DNA of 64,000 bases from Roseospira visakhapatnamensis (GCF_014197915.1 NZ_JACIGK010000001.1:1-64000); one strand, 5' to 3'. Shown: positions 40,688 through 49,690, counted from the stretch's first letter. The notes: generated from the letters alone by a model not told the origin. Numbers and translations: made by a program.

Positions 40688-41228
40688 GGTCGGCCTCCCC
40701 TTTCCCGGTACTCAATGAAACCATGTCAAACGTCAGATAGGCGCACAAACCCGCATTAATTGCAAGGCATGTAGCCATTAGATCAAAGTATGGATAAATC
40801 ATTTTCCAGTCGAAAGAATGAAGAAAAACTTGATACATAAGTTCTTGTTCTATTTTGTATCCAATGTAAAAAAAGAAAAAAGATACAAAGAAGAATACGG
40901 CTAGTATTATTTTTTTTCCGAGACTAACATGAACGTTATTTTTTAAAGCTATTCTTCCAAAAGCATAGTACATCATTGCATAAAGGCCGAACATAACAAG
41001 AAGGTGAAAGTTAATTGCATTATTAACACTATGCACCAAAGCTTCGACAGAGAACACGGCTTTTGATCGAGTAAGAATAATACTTCTTTCAAATGTATAT
41101 TCAATAATGGCATAATGACTAACAATAATTAAAAGTGATAATATAATAAAGATAGAAATTAACGCCAAAAAACTCTTGAAAATTCTCCAAAAATTACTCT
41201 CTTTTATTCCAGTTACTGCTTTTTCCAT
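40446..41228 (-). CDS. Hypothetical four-helix membrane protein
   Basis: The 260-residue protein has four membrane helices (about 17-40, 65-90, 100-118 and 135-158; 'SFLALISIFIILSLLIIVSHYAII', 'LLVMFGLYAMMYYAFG', 'IILAVFFFVSFFFFYIGY', 'MATCLAINAGLCAYLTF'). The polar tail of about 95 residues is mostly Ser/Asp/Gly/Arg and is encoded where the frame overlaps the downstream gene. The membrane part is strongly AT-rich against the GC-rich background. The tail may be an accidental read-through after loss of the original stop, or a real cytoplasmic extension. No family is recognised. The ATG at 41228 begins 'MEKAVTGIKES'. Confidence 0.7.
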   Translation of the reverse strand: MEKAVTGIKESNFWRIFKSFLALISIFIILSLLIIVSHYAIIEYTFERSIILTRSKAVFSVEALVHSVNNAINFHLLVMFGLYAMMYYAFGRIALKNNVHVSLGKKIILAVFFFVSFFFFYIGYKIEQELMYQVFLHSFDWKMIYPYFDLMATCLAINAGLCAYLTFDMVSLSTGKGEADHEEPRITESRTLANQRDRTLGTSSALRPEDDSVSSRGAVESRPGPDISPADDDSGATGPSQRHGGVRSGVPAESGHGHAG

Positions 41229-41722
41229 AACCCCACCCTCAGAAAGCTTTCTCCGTCTCCCTTTCCAAGGCTCAGGGTCTTGCGTCAGGCTGAAGCACCC
41301 CGAGGGGGGGTGTCGTCTTGAACGCGCCGCCCGCGCCCTGGACTCCTCGGGGCTCGCGCGCCACCGGGTCCGACTCACGGTGGCGGAGACCTCCGCTGTC
41401 CGGATCGGCACGCGATGGAGGTTCCTCTCTCGCCTCCAACCCGAATGGAGAGCGGACAACTTACCTCAAAATGGCAACTCTGGAAAGCCTGGGGTTGCCT
41501 TTCGCGGCCCGGCGTCATCTTTGTGTGCGTCCCATGCCGCTCCCCCGTCGCCGCCCCAATCCCCCCGCGCGGCCGGCGCATTTTGCCGCCGCCCCGCCGC
41601 CGCGACGGGCAAGACTTGCCGGCGCCACGGCGGACCGCGAGCCTCTCCGGGCGCGTCCGCCCTGGCACCGCGCTTGCTTCTGCATCGGGTGACAGAGTCC
41701 GCCCGAGCATGAGGCCACCGCC
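41229..41722. other. 494-base intergenic region at the edge of the AT-rich island
   Basis: No credible gene was found on either strand; open frames here give Arg/Pro-rich products. Bases 41663-41678 hold a perfect sigma-54-type promoter for the gene at 41723. The left end, next to the AT-rich membrane-protein gene, contains its promoter region. GC content rises sharply between about 41240 and 41330, marking the island boundary. No tRNA or clear direct repeat was seen there. Confidence 0.5.
41663..41678 (+). promoter_or_regulatory. Sigma-54-type -24/-12 promoter
   Basis: TGGCAC (41663-41668), five bases, then TTGCT (41674-41678): an exact match to the TGGCAC-N5-TTGCW consensus with GG and GC correctly 10 bases apart. 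Predicted start is near 41689, 34 bases before the downstream ATG. Activator sites were not identified. Confidence 0.75.
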
Positions 41723-42130
41723 ATGTCCGTCACCCCGTTCAACGACCTGCGAAAACTGCGCGAGGCCCGCGCGGCCGATGGCCCGTCGGCCCAGGACCGG
41801 CTGCCGGCCGGCCGCCTGACCACTCAGCAGTTCACCCGCCACCTGTCGCACGTGGTGGAAGAGCAGACGCGTCTGGCCATCACCCGCACCGTGGGCGAGG
41901 TGGACCCGGGCGAGGTGCTGGACCTGGCGCGGCGCGTGGCCAACCTGCGCGCCCGCTACGTGGCGACGGCGCTCGCCTCGGCCAACGGCAAGGCGCCGCC
42001 GACCAAGGCGGAGATCGAGGAAATGCGGTTCATGCGCGAGCGCATCGACGAGATGGACCACGCCTTGTCCACGGTGCGCGAGGCCATCGCCAGCGAGTTG
42101 ATCACCGTGAAGAACGTGCTGGCGGATTAG
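41723..42130 (+). CDS. Hypothetical 135-residue protein preceded by a sigma-54 promoter
   Basis: This mostly helical, charged protein has no signal or membrane segment. The central 'LTTQQFTRHLSHVVEEQTRLAITRTVGEVDPGEVLDLARRVANLRARYVATALASANG' and the heptad-like C-terminus ('MRFMRERIDEMDHALSTVREAIASELITVKNVL') suggest a helical bundle or coiled coil. I know no family for it. GAGG lies 8 bases before the ATG. The exact sigma-54 promoter and a flagellar operon 2.5 kb away suggest a flagellar or motility-linked role, perhaps an assembly or chaperone factor. It is not in an operon with the amidase, which starts 190 bases later with its own upstream region. Confidence 0.8.
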   Translation: MSVTPFNDLRKLREARAADGPSAQDRLPAGRLTTQQFTRHLSHVVEEQTRLAITRTVGEVDPGEVLDLARRVANLRARYVATALASANGKAPPTKAEIEEMRFMRERIDEMDHALSTVREAIASELITVKNVLAD

Positions 42131-42319
42131 AGTCTCCAGACCATCGGGGCGCCCGGAAAACGGGCTCCGGGCCGCGACTCGACCTGGTCGTTGCCGCCCG
42201 GGTCGCGGGCGGATCGGGCGCCGTTGAAATCGCGTGGGTCGCGCGGGCCGGGTCTTCCCGTCGGCCCGCGTCCTGGTCTAGGCTGACGGCCGGTTTGGCA
42301 TCAGTCAGGGGACCGTGCG

Positions 42320-43699
42320 GTGGACGAAACACGGACGTTGCGGGCGTTGGCGCGGGCCCTGGAGGCGGGCGAGACCACGAGTCGGGCGCTGGTCGAGGCT
42401 TGCCTGGACCGTGTCGCCGACCAGGGGGGCGAGGGGCGGCGGATCTACGTCAAGCTGCACGCCGCCGCCGCCCGGGGCGCCGCCGACGGCCTGGACCAGC
42501 TGCGCCGCGCCGGCGCCCTGCCCCATCCGCTGGCCGGCATCCCCATCTCCGTCAAGGATCTGTTCGACGAAGCCGGACAGGTCACCCGGGCCGCCAGCCG
42601 CGTGCGGGCCGACGCGCCGCCGGCCCCACGCGACGCCACGGCGGTGGCCCGCCTGCGCGCCGCCGGACTGGTGATTCTGGGGCGCACCAACATGACGGAG
42701 TTCGCCTACTCCGGCGTCGGCCTCAACCCCCACCACGGCACGCCGCTGAACCCCTGGGACCGGACCACCGGGCGCATTCCGGGGGGGTCCTCGTCGGGCG
42801 CGGCGGTGTCGGTGACCGACGGCGTGGCCCACGCCGCCCTGGGCACCGACACCGGCGGCTCCTGCCGCATTCCGGCCGCGCTGTGCGGCATCGTCGGCTT
42901 CAAGCCCACCGCCCGACGGGTGCCCACCGAGGGTGTCCTGGCCCTCTCCTTCAGCCTGGACTCGGTGGGGCCGCTGGCGCGCTCGGTGGAGGACTGCGCC
43001 CTGCTGGACGCCATCCTGACCGGCGATCCGCTGGCCCCGCCGCCGTGCCTGGGGGACCTGTCGGGCCAGCGCCTCGGCGTGCCCCGGACCCTGGTGCTGG
43101 ACGACCTGGACGAGGCGGTCGCGGCCGCCTTCGAACGCGCCCTGGACCGGCTGACGGCGGCCGGCGCGCATGTGGTGGACGTACCGCTGTCGGTGCTGGC
43201 GCGGCTGCCGGAGATCAACGCCGGCGGCGGAGTGCTGGCGGCCGAGGCGCATGCCATTCATCGCGCGACGCTGGCCCGCGCCGGGGACCAGTACGATCCG
43301 CGCGTTCGCGCCCGCATTCTCAAGGGGGCGGCCATGTCGGCCGCCGATCTGGTGGACGTGCAACGCGCCCGCGTCTCCCTGCGCGCCCAGGTGCTGGCCG
43401 AGACCGCCGGCCTGGATGCCCTGGTGTTGCCCACCACGCCGATGGTGGCGCCGCCCGTGGACGCCCTGAAGCCCGAGGCCGCCTACACCCACATCAACAC
43501 GCTGATGCTGCGCAACACATCGATGGTGAACTTCCTGGATGGCTGCGCCATCTCGGTGCCCTGCCATCGCGCCGGCGAGGCCCCCGTGGGGCTGATGCTG
43601 GCCGCCGCCGGGGGGCGCGACCGGCGCCTGCTGGCGCTGGCGGCGGCGGTGGAGGCGGTGGTCTCGCCGGCCGCCGAGGCACCGGCCGTGGCCGCCTGA
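42320..43699 (+). CDS. Amidase signature family protein
   Basis: The 459-residue enzyme has the Ser-cisSer-Lys triad of the amidase signature family: Lys in 'PISVKDLFDEAG', cis-Ser and nucleophile in 'GRIPGGSSSGAAVSVTDGVAHAALGTDTGGSCRIPAALCGIVGFKPT'. It would hydrolyse an amide to acid and ammonia. It uses a GTG start. It is not part of a gatCAB locus and is followed 49 bases later by an FAH-family gene, suggesting a small catabolic unit for an amide-containing compound. The substrate is unknown. Confidence 0.9.
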   Translation: MDETRTLRALARALEAGETTSRALVEACLDRVADQGGEGRRIYVKLHAAAARGAADGLDQLRRAGALPHPLAGIPISVKDLFDEAGQVTRAASRVRADAPPAPRDATAVARLRAAGLVILGRTNMTEFAYSGVGLNPHHGTPLNPWDRTTGRIPGGSSSGAAVSVTDGVAHAALGTDTGGSCRIPAALCGIVGFKPTARRVPTEGVLALSFSLDSVGPLARSVEDCALLDAILTGDPLAPPPCLGDLSGQRLGVPRTLVLDDLDEAVAAAFERALDRLTAAGAHVVDVPLSVLARLPEINAGGGVLAAEAHAIHRATLARAGDQYDPRVRARILKGAAMSAADLVDVQRARVSLRAQVLAETAGLDALVLPTTPMVAPPVDALKPEAAYTHINTLMLRNTSMVNFLDGCAISVPCHRAGEAPVGLMLAAAGGRDRRLLALAAAVEAVVSPAAEAPAVAA

Positions 43700-43748
43700 T
43701 CCCGCCGCCCGTCCCCGAGATCCCCGCTCCGGTTGCCCCGAGGTCTTC

Positions 43749-44603
43749 ATGAAACTCATCCGCTTCGGCCCGCCCGGTCAGGAGTCCCCCGGCCTGATGG
43801 ACCCCGAGGGCCGGCCCCGCGACCTGTCCGGCCACGTGGACGACATCGCCGGGGACACCCTGTCGCCCGAGGGGCTGGACCGCCTGCGGCGGCTGGACTG
43901 GACCCGCCTCGCCCAGGTGCCCGGCGACGTGCGCCTGGGACCGCCCGTGGGCCGGGTGGGCAAGGTGATGGGCATCGGCCTCAACTACGCCGACCACGCC
44001 CGCGAGACCGGCGGCGAGGTGCCACCCGAACCCGTGCTGTTCCTGAAGGCCACCAGCGCCATCTGCGGCCCGCACGACACGGTACGCCTGCCGCGAGGAT
44101 CGACCGCCACCGACTGGGAGGTGGAACTGGGCGTGGTCATCGGCACGCCCGCGAAGTACGTGGCCGAGGCCGACGCGCTGGCGCATGTGGCCGGCTACTG
44201 CGTGGTCAACGACGTCTCGGAGCGCGACTACCAGATCAAGCGCGCCGGCCAGTGGACCAAGGGCAAGAGCTGCGACACCTTCTGTCCGCTGGGTCCGTGG
44301 CTGGTCACCCGCGACGAGGTCCCCGACCCGCAGGCCCTGCGCCTGTGGCTGGAGGTGGACGGCCGGCGCATGCAGGACGGCAGCACCGCCACCATGGTCT
44401 ACGGCGTGGCGGTCCTGGTGTCCTACCTGAGCCGGATCATGACCCTGCACCCCGGCGACGTCATCGCCACCGGCACGCCGCCCGGCGTGGGCATGGGCCG
44501 GCGGCCGCGCGTCTATCTCACGGACGGCAACGTCATGCGGCTGGGTGTCGAGGGCCTGGGCATTCAGGAGCAGCGCGTGGCCGCCGACCCCGCCGACCCG
44601 TGA
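43749..44603 (+). CDS. Fumarylacetoacetate hydrolase family protein
   Basis: The 284-residue protein contains the FAH fold landmarks 'KVMGIGLNYADHARETGGEVPPEPVLFLKATSAICG' (including the catalytic His), 'DWEVELGVVIGTPAKYV' (metal-binding Glu/Asp), 'GYCVVNDVSERDYQIKRAGQWTKGKSCDTFCPLGPWLV' and 'DVIATGTPPGVGMG'. Family members act on acylpyruvates, oxaloacetate or ureidoglycolate-type substrates. It is likely co-transcribed with the upstream amidase. It converges with flgL. Confidence 0.9.
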   Translation: MKLIRFGPPGQESPGLMDPEGRPRDLSGHVDDIAGDTLSPEGLDRLRRLDWTRLAQVPGDVRLGPPVGRVGKVMGIGLNYADHARETGGEVPPEPVLFLKATSAICGPHDTVRLPRGSTATDWEVELGVVIGTPAKYVAEADALAHVAGYCVVNDVSERDYQIKRAGQWTKGKSCDTFCPLGPWLVTRDEVPDPQALRLWLEVDGRRMQDGSTATMVYGVAVLVSYLSRIMTLHPGDVIATGTPPGVGMGRRPRVYLTDGNVMRLGVEGLGIQEQRVAADPADP

Positions 44604-44631
44604 CGGGGCCCCGGACCGCCTCCAGCGACAG

Positions 44632-46155
44632 CTACAGATAATCCTGCAGGCTGAGCTGGGAGATGCGGGCGTACGCCTGGAACGACATCTGCAGCGCGTT
44701 GGCCTCGTCCTGAAGGCGCACGCCGACCTCGATGAGGTTGACGTTCTCGATGTCCGTCTGGCGCGTCTCCAGGAACACCTCGTAGCCCTGGTCCTCCTTG
44801 ATCGCCCGGTTCAGCGTCACCTGATGCATGCCGATGGTGCGCGCGACGCCCTCCAGGTCGCCCGACTGTTCCTGGGTGAAGGAACTGTCGTGCTCGATGG
44901 CGTCGCCCAACAGCCGGAGCGCGTAGTCCAGGCGCCCCAGGTTGTTGGACACGGCGTCGGAGGCCACCGCCGCCTCGTTGTTGGGGGGCGGGTCCAGGGT
45001 GAGGGTGGTGCCGTCGTTGCCGGTGATGGTGAAGGTCTGGGCGTTGTTCAGGGCCGTCCCGGGGAAGGTGATGCTGGAGCCGATGGCCAGCCCGTCGAAG
45101 GACCCCGCCGTGGCGGCGGTCACCGAACTTGTGCCGTTGGCGAAGGTCAGGGTTCCGGTGGTGCCGGCGGCGGTGGTGGTGTCGGACGCGTCCAGCCCGC
45201 CCTGGGCCAGGATGCCGAGAGCGCGGATGGCCTTCTCGAAGCCGGCGGCCTTGGCGTTCAGGCCCAGGTCGATGGTGCGGGTGTCGCTGACCCGGTGTTC
45301 GATCACCAGGCTGTCGCCGCCGTAGTAGCTGACGGTCTGCAGGGTGGCGTCGGCGGCGTCGGCGTTCAGGGTGACGGCCTGGGGGCCGGTCAGGCTGGGG
45401 GTGATGGTCAGCACGCCGGCGCCGTCGTTGGCGGTGACGGTGAACTGGGTGTCGCCGATGTCCGGATCGTCGAGGCGGATCAGAGTGCCCGGCTGGATGC
45501 CGTTGACGCTGGCGGCGGTGGTGGCGGTGATGGTGCTGGGCGGACCGGCGGCGAAGGTCAGTCCGCCGTGTTCGTTGTTGGACAGCGCGATGTCGGGCAC
45601 GTTGGCCGCCCGGGTCACCGGGAAGGTGATGTTCGCGCCGTCGTAGGTGGCCTGGAAGCTGTTCAGGGTCGTGAAGGCCAGGTCCACGGGCGGCTCGCTC
45701 GTGCGGCCGCCGGCGAACAGGTAGCGGCCGTCCAGCTTGGTGTTCAGGTAGTCGGCGACATCCTGCATGGCCGCGAAGGCCCGCACCTGGATGTCCTCCA
45801 GGTTGTCGAGCTGTCCCTGGTTGAGCGGGTTGGAGAAGGTCTGGTTGGTCAGCGCCTGCAGTTCGGAGCGCATGGTGCGGATGCGCTTGTCCACGGCATC
45901 GGTGGCCGCCGCCATGCTTTCCAGCCGCGTGTTGGCGATGGTGTTGGTCTGGATGAAGCGCTGGGTGCGCGTCTTGTCGTTCTCCAGGGTCACCAGCCGG
46001 AAGCTGTCGCCCGAGATGCCGGCGTAGTCCTGCGACTTCTTCTCGGTGTTGAGCTGGACATCCGCCTCGTACAGGCGCTTCTGGATCATCATCATTTGCT
46101 GCACCAGGGACCCGCGCTGCGCGAAGGTCCCCACCCGCGTGGCAATGCTCATCAT
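44632..46155 (-). CDS. flgL: Flagellar hook-filament junction protein FlgL
   Basis: The 507-residue protein joins FlgK to the filament. The flagellin-like N-terminus ('MSIATRVGTFAQRGSLVQQMMMIQKRLYEADVQLNTEKKSQDYAGI') and C-terminus ('ETRQTDIENVNLIEVGVRLQDEANALQMSFQAYARISQLSLQDYL') form the D0/D1 helices. It is longer than E. coli FlgL (317) because the middle holds at least two related beta modules, one around residues 180-235 and one around 310-365 (both ending 'NDGxxxLTxxP'). GGGAGA precedes the ATG at 46155. It is the last gene of the flgI-flgL operon, 82 bases after flgK. Confidence 0.93.
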   Translation of the reverse strand: MMSIATRVGTFAQRGSLVQQMMMIQKRLYEADVQLNTEKKSQDYAGISGDSFRLVTLENDKTRTQRFIQTNTIANTRLESMAAATDAVDKRIRTMRSELQALTNQTFSNPLNQGQLDNLEDIQVRAFAAMQDVADYLNTKLDGRYLFAGGRTSEPPVDLAFTTLNSFQATYDGANITFPVTRAANVPDIALSNNEHGGLTFAAGPPSTITATTAASVNGIQPGTLIRLDDPDIGDTQFTVTANDGAGVLTITPSLTGPQAVTLNADAADATLQTVSYYGGDSLVIEHRVSDTRTIDLGLNAKAAGFEKAIRALGILAQGGLDASDTTTAAGTTGTLTFANGTSSVTAATAGSFDGLAIGSSITFPGTALNNAQTFTITGNDGTTLTLDPPPNNEAAVASDAVSNNLGRLDYALRLLGDAIEHDSSFTQEQSGDLEGVARTIGMHQVTLNRAIKEDQGYEVFLETRQTDIENVNLIEVGVRLQDEANALQMSFQAYARISQLSLQDYL

Positions 46156-46237
46156 GATCCGGTCTCCCGCTTCGGCTCTCGTGGCGCGTTCTGCGCCGTG
46201 GTGGTGTTCGCCGGGTTCATGGCGCGCCCCGGGCGCG

Positions 46238-48409
46238 TCACACGATGCTGTTGAGGATGTCGAACAGGTCGGCGGTGGTGGAGATCACCTTCGCCGAGGC
46301 CGCGTAGCTCTGCTGGTAAACGATCAACTGCGCCATCTCCTCGTCCAGGTTCACGGCGCTGATCTCAGCGTGCTTCAGGCTCAGGGTATCCACCAGCCCC
46401 GTCTGGTATTCCTTGCGGCGTTCGTTGGTCGCCGCCTCGGTGCTGTTGCGCGACAGCGTCAGGGTGGCGTACTCGGTCAGCGAGCGTGTCGTGCCGGGCA
46501 CGCCCCCGGCGGTGTCGAAGGTCACCGCGTCGGCCAGGGCGGCGGCTAGGGCATTGGCCGTGGTGTTGTCGCTGGTGCTGACCGTGTACTCGCCGGTATC
46601 GGCATTGTACAGCATGGCCCCGCGCGAGATCAGCGACGGATTGGCCTTGATCTCGTCCTTGATGGCCAGGTCGTTGGCCAGGCCGGCGTTGCCGACCTGA
46701 AGGCCCAGGGCATCGATCAGGTCGGTGTTGGCGCCGTTCTGGGTGATGACCATGTCGTCGCCGTCCAGGTGCTTGATGCGCAGCCGCACGCCGCCGTTTT
46801 CCTGCACCACCTCGGCTTCCAGGAAGGTGCTGAGGGTGGCGTCGTCGTTGATGGCCTGGGCGATATCGGCGATGGTCTCGGTGCCGTTCAGGGTCAACGA
46901 ACCGCGAACGAGGGTGGTGGAATCGCTGAAGTTCAGGGTGTCGGTGCCGCTGAACGGGCGCCAGCCCTCGGCCTTGACCCCGGAATCCCACATCCAGTCC
47001 TGACGCGAGGCGGTGTAGACGTCGTTGAGGCCGAAAAAGGCCGACAGGCCGGAATGGGTGCTGTCCACCGTGCCGTCGCCATCGGAATCGAACGAGATCA
47101 GCGCGTCTTCCTGGGTGGGCGAGGCGGCGCTTGAGTTTTCGTCGCGGAACACCAGGCTGTAGCTGTTGTCGTTCAGGCTGATGTTCATCTTGCCGTCGCT
47201 GGTGTAGGACACCGTGGCGCCGGCCAGCACGCCCCCGGCGGCGCCGGTGATCCATCCTTGCAGGTTGGCGGCCACGGCATCCAGGTCCGTCAGGCCCACC
47301 CCCATGATGCCGGCGGTCTTGAACGTGCTCTGCTCCACCTGCTTCCCGTCGGCGTCGAAGATGGCGACCACCACGTCGTGGTTGGCATCCAGCGCGACCT
47401 GCTGGTTGGCGGTGTCCAGGAAGGTGCGCGTGCCCTGGTACTCCGTGGCCAGATTGGGGAAGCTGGTGCCCCGGTTGTGCACCAGGTTGACGGTGTCGCG
47501 CAGCTTCTCGCTCAGTTCGTCCAGCTGCGCCTGATAGCCGGGCAGGATGGTATCCCGCAGGTCCAGCAGCGCCGCCATCTGGCCTTCGCCGAAGTCGTCT
47601 GTGATGTCCAGGCCGTCGATGGAGATCGGCTGGATGTCGTTGCCGCCCCGGGACTCCCACGCCCGGAAACTGGACAGGGCGTCGTGGGACAACTGCTTGG
47701 CCTCGCGGTCCACGAGGATCGTGCCGCCCTTGGTGTAGACCACCAGTTCGCCGCCGTCGCGGGTGTAGCTGGTGATGTCCATGTAGGCGGTCAGTTCCTT
47801 CACGGCCCGCTCGCGCTGGTCCATCAGGTCGACGCCGTCGCCGCCGGTGGCCAGGGCGTAGGCGATCTCCTCGTTCAGGCCCTGGATGTCGGTCAGCAGG
47901 GTGTTGACCCGGTCCACCGCCCGTTCCAGGTCCTTGTCGGCGTCCAGGCGGAGGCGCTGCAACAGATCGCCCATGCTGTTGAGCTTCTGGCTCACGTCCT
48001 CGGCCCGCTGCACGGTGGTCATGTGCTGTTCGGTCTGGTTCGGCTCCAGGGCCAGAACCTCGACCTGCTCGGCCAGTTCGGAGAGCATGTGGGCGATGGA
48101 GGAGTTGTCGGCGGGCTTGCCGAACATGTCCTGCATGCGCTGAAAATAGTCGGCCTTGGCGTTCAGCGCCTCCAGGGTGGCGTTTTCCTGGTTCAGCTCC
48201 TCGATCAGGCCGTAGTCGACACGGCGCGTGATCTCGCTGACCTGGACGCCCACGCCCCGGCCCGTCAGGATCCGCGTTTCCTGGTTGAAGATCTTCTTGG
48301 TGTAGCCGACGGTGTTGACGTTGGCGATATTGCGCGAGACCAGATCCAACGCTTTCTGGTTGGTCTGCAATCCGCTCAGGGCCGCGCCCAAGGCCAGGTT
48401 CAGGCTCAT
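46238..48409 (-). CDS. flgK: Flagellar hook-associated protein FlgK
   Basis: This 723-residue junction protein caps the hook end. The N-terminal D0/D1 'SLNLALGAALSGLQTNQKALDLVSRNIANVNTVGYTKKIFNQETRI' and the C-terminal 'INLDEEMAQLIVYQQSYAASAKVISTTADLFDILNSIV'-type segment ('AVNLDEEMAQL...') are standard. The central region is variable. It is somewhat longer than the enterobacterial protein (about 550), as is usual in this group. It lies 79 bases downstream of the FlgN-like gene, its likely export chaperone. Confidence 0.96.
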   Translation of the reverse strand: MSLNLALGAALSGLQTNQKALDLVSRNIANVNTVGYTKKIFNQETRILTGRGVGVQVSEITRRVDYGLIEELNQENATLEALNAKADYFQRMQDMFGKPADNSSIAHMLSELAEQVEVLALEPNQTEQHMTTVQRAEDVSQKLNSMGDLLQRLRLDADKDLERAVDRVNTLLTDIQGLNEEIAYALATGGDGVDLMDQRERAVKELTAYMDITSYTRDGGELVVYTKGGTILVDREAKQLSHDALSSFRAWESRGGNDIQPISIDGLDITDDFGEGQMAALLDLRDTILPGYQAQLDELSEKLRDTVNLVHNRGTSFPNLATEYQGTRTFLDTANQQVALDANHDVVVAIFDADGKQVEQSTFKTAGIMGVGLTDLDAVAANLQGWITGAAGGVLAGATVSYTSDGKMNISLNDNSYSLVFRDENSSAASPTQEDALISFDSDGDGTVDSTHSGLSAFFGLNDVYTASRQDWMWDSGVKAEGWRPFSGTDTLNFSDSTTLVRGSLTLNGTETIADIAQAINDDATLSTFLEAEVVQENGGVRLRIKHLDGDDMVITQNGANTDLIDALGLQVGNAGLANDLAIKDEIKANPSLISRGAMLYNADTGEYTVSTSDNTTANALAAALADAVTFDTAGGVPGTTRSLTEYATLTLSRNSTEAATNERRKEYQTGLVDTLSLKHAEISAVNLDEEMAQLIVYQQSYAASAKVISTTADLFDILNSIV

Positions 48410-48488
48410 GGTCTTTCCGCCTCGCTCGTCCCCGCCGGCCGGGCGCCTCGCGCGTCACGGCCGGACCGAGGCAATCGGTCCATCCCAC

Positions 48489-49346
48489 TCACAGGGTCTC
48501 GTTGAACGACATGGCCAGCGGCGCCTTGGCATGCCCCGGTGGTTCGGGGCGGCCGTCGGCCGCGTAGCCGGGATTCTTCTCCTGCGTCAGTTGCTTGGCC
48601 GCCTGGACCATCAGGTCCATCACCTTCTGCGTCCCCTGCATGGTCGCCTTCAGGAGGCTGGCGTTCTCCGCGAGCTGGGCGTCCAGGTAGACGCCCATCT
48701 GCCTGACCACCGCGCGCTCGTCCTCCGGCAGGCCGGTCACCACCTCGGGGTCCTTCTGAACCGCCAGCATGCGTTCCCGATACAGCAGCGAGAGCGCCTT
48801 CTTGCGGTCGGCCAGCGCCCGCACGCCATCCACGTCGTGGTCCCGCAGGACGGCGTTTTCCTCCACCAGCACCGCCGCCAGTTCGCGGGCGGCGCGCATC
48901 ACCTCGGCCACCGCGTGGCACGAGGTCACCGTGCCCGTGGGCGGGCGCATCTCCTGGGCCAGCCGCGACGGCGCGATGCCGGTCGAACGCCGGCCCTCCC
49001 GCCGAGCGTCGGCGACAGGGGCCTCGCCCGTCTTGCGCGGGGCGCCCCTGGCCGGCGCGACGGCGCGCGGCCCCCCGGACGCCGGCACCGAGGCCCCGGC
49101 CGCCCCACCCGGCGCGGGCGGAAGCGATGGACGCGGCCCCGCGCCGCCCCCCGGGGGGGCGACCTCGGAACGCTTCGGAACGGCCTGAGGGGGGGATGCC
49201 GCCGGCGGCGGCGCGCTGCCCACCGCCAGCCGGGGCACGCCGGGGCGCGCCGCCGGCCCCTCGCCCGGCGCGGCCACGGGATCGGCCCCGCGCTCGCGGA
49301 CACCCAGGCGCGGTGGAAGCTTGAGGGTCGGCTTGTCGGCGGTCAT
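48489..49346 (-). CDS. FlgN-like flagellar export chaperone
   Basis: The 285-residue protein has a long Pro/Ala/Gly/Arg-rich N-terminal half (about 1-125), probably disordered. A helical C-terminal half follows ('HAVAEVMRAARELAAVLVEENAVLRDHDVDGVRALADRKKALSLLYRERM') that fits the FlgN fold, whose members hold FlgK and FlgL before export. Position between the flgJ-like gene and flgK supports this; the N-terminal extension is unusual for FlgN (about 140 residues). It starts 3 bases after the flgJ-like stop. Confidence 0.8.
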   Translation of the reverse strand: MTADKPTLKLPPRLGVRERGADPVAAPGEGPAARPGVPRLAVGSAPPPAASPPQAVPKRSEVAPPGGGAGPRPSLPPAPGGAAGASVPASGGPRAVAPARGAPRKTGEAPVADARREGRRSTGIAPSRLAQEMRPPTGTVTSCHAVAEVMRAARELAAVLVEENAVLRDHDVDGVRALADRKKALSLLYRERMLAVQKDPEVVTGLPEDERAVVRQMGVYLDAQLAENASLLKATMQGTQKVMDLMVQAAKQLTQEKNPGYAADGRPEPPGHAKAPLAMSFNETL

Positions 49347-49349
49347 GGC

Positions 49350-49676
49350 TCAGACCTCCTGCTGGGACAGCATGGTGCGCATCACCGCGTCGGCGATGCC
49401 GGTGCGGCCACTGGCGGCCATCATCTTTCCGTACTCGTCCACCATCAGCGACCGCCACACCTGCTCGGCGTGTCCGCCGCCGAAGGGAGGGGCCGTCGAC
49501 AGGCCGCTGAACATCGGCTGCAACATCTGGCCGAGGAAGAAGGCCTCGAAGTCGCGCGCCGCCGCCGCCGCTTGCGACGCATCGCGAAACCGCCGGCCCG
49601 CCGTCAGGGGCGCGCCGTCGGCGCGCGCCGTCTCGGTGGCCAGGGCGGCCCGGGTGTGCATGGCGCCGTCGATCAT
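49350..49676 (-). CDS. Rod-binding protein, FlgJ N-terminal domain only
   Basis: This 108-residue protein matches the rod-binding N-terminal part of FlgJ ('ARDFEAFFLGQMLQPMFSGLS' and 'VWRSLMVDEYGKMMAASGRTGIADAVMRTM'), which acts as rod cap or scaffold. It lacks the muramidase domain found in enterobacterial FlgJ, which is usual in alphaproteobacteria, where a separate enzyme opens the wall. GGGGA precedes the ATG at 49676. The start is 14 bases after the flgI stop. Confidence 0.9.
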   Translation of the reverse strand: MIDGAMHTRAALATETARADGAPLTAGRRFRDASQAAAAARDFEAFFLGQMLQPMFSGLSTAPPFGGGHAEQVWRSLMVDEYGKMMAASGRTGIADAVMRTMLSQQEV

Positions 49677-49690
49677 CGTCGTCGTCTCCC

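Noticed and set aside
41229-41330. Phage-type attachment site at the AT-rich island edge
   Set aside because: No direct repeat flanks the island and no tRNA or integrase is present, so only a composition boundary can be claimed.
41176-42061. Open frames on both strands between the AT-rich island and the sigma-54 gene
   Set aside because: Low-complexity Arg/Pro/Ala products, and a sigma-54 promoter plus a better gene occupy part of the region.
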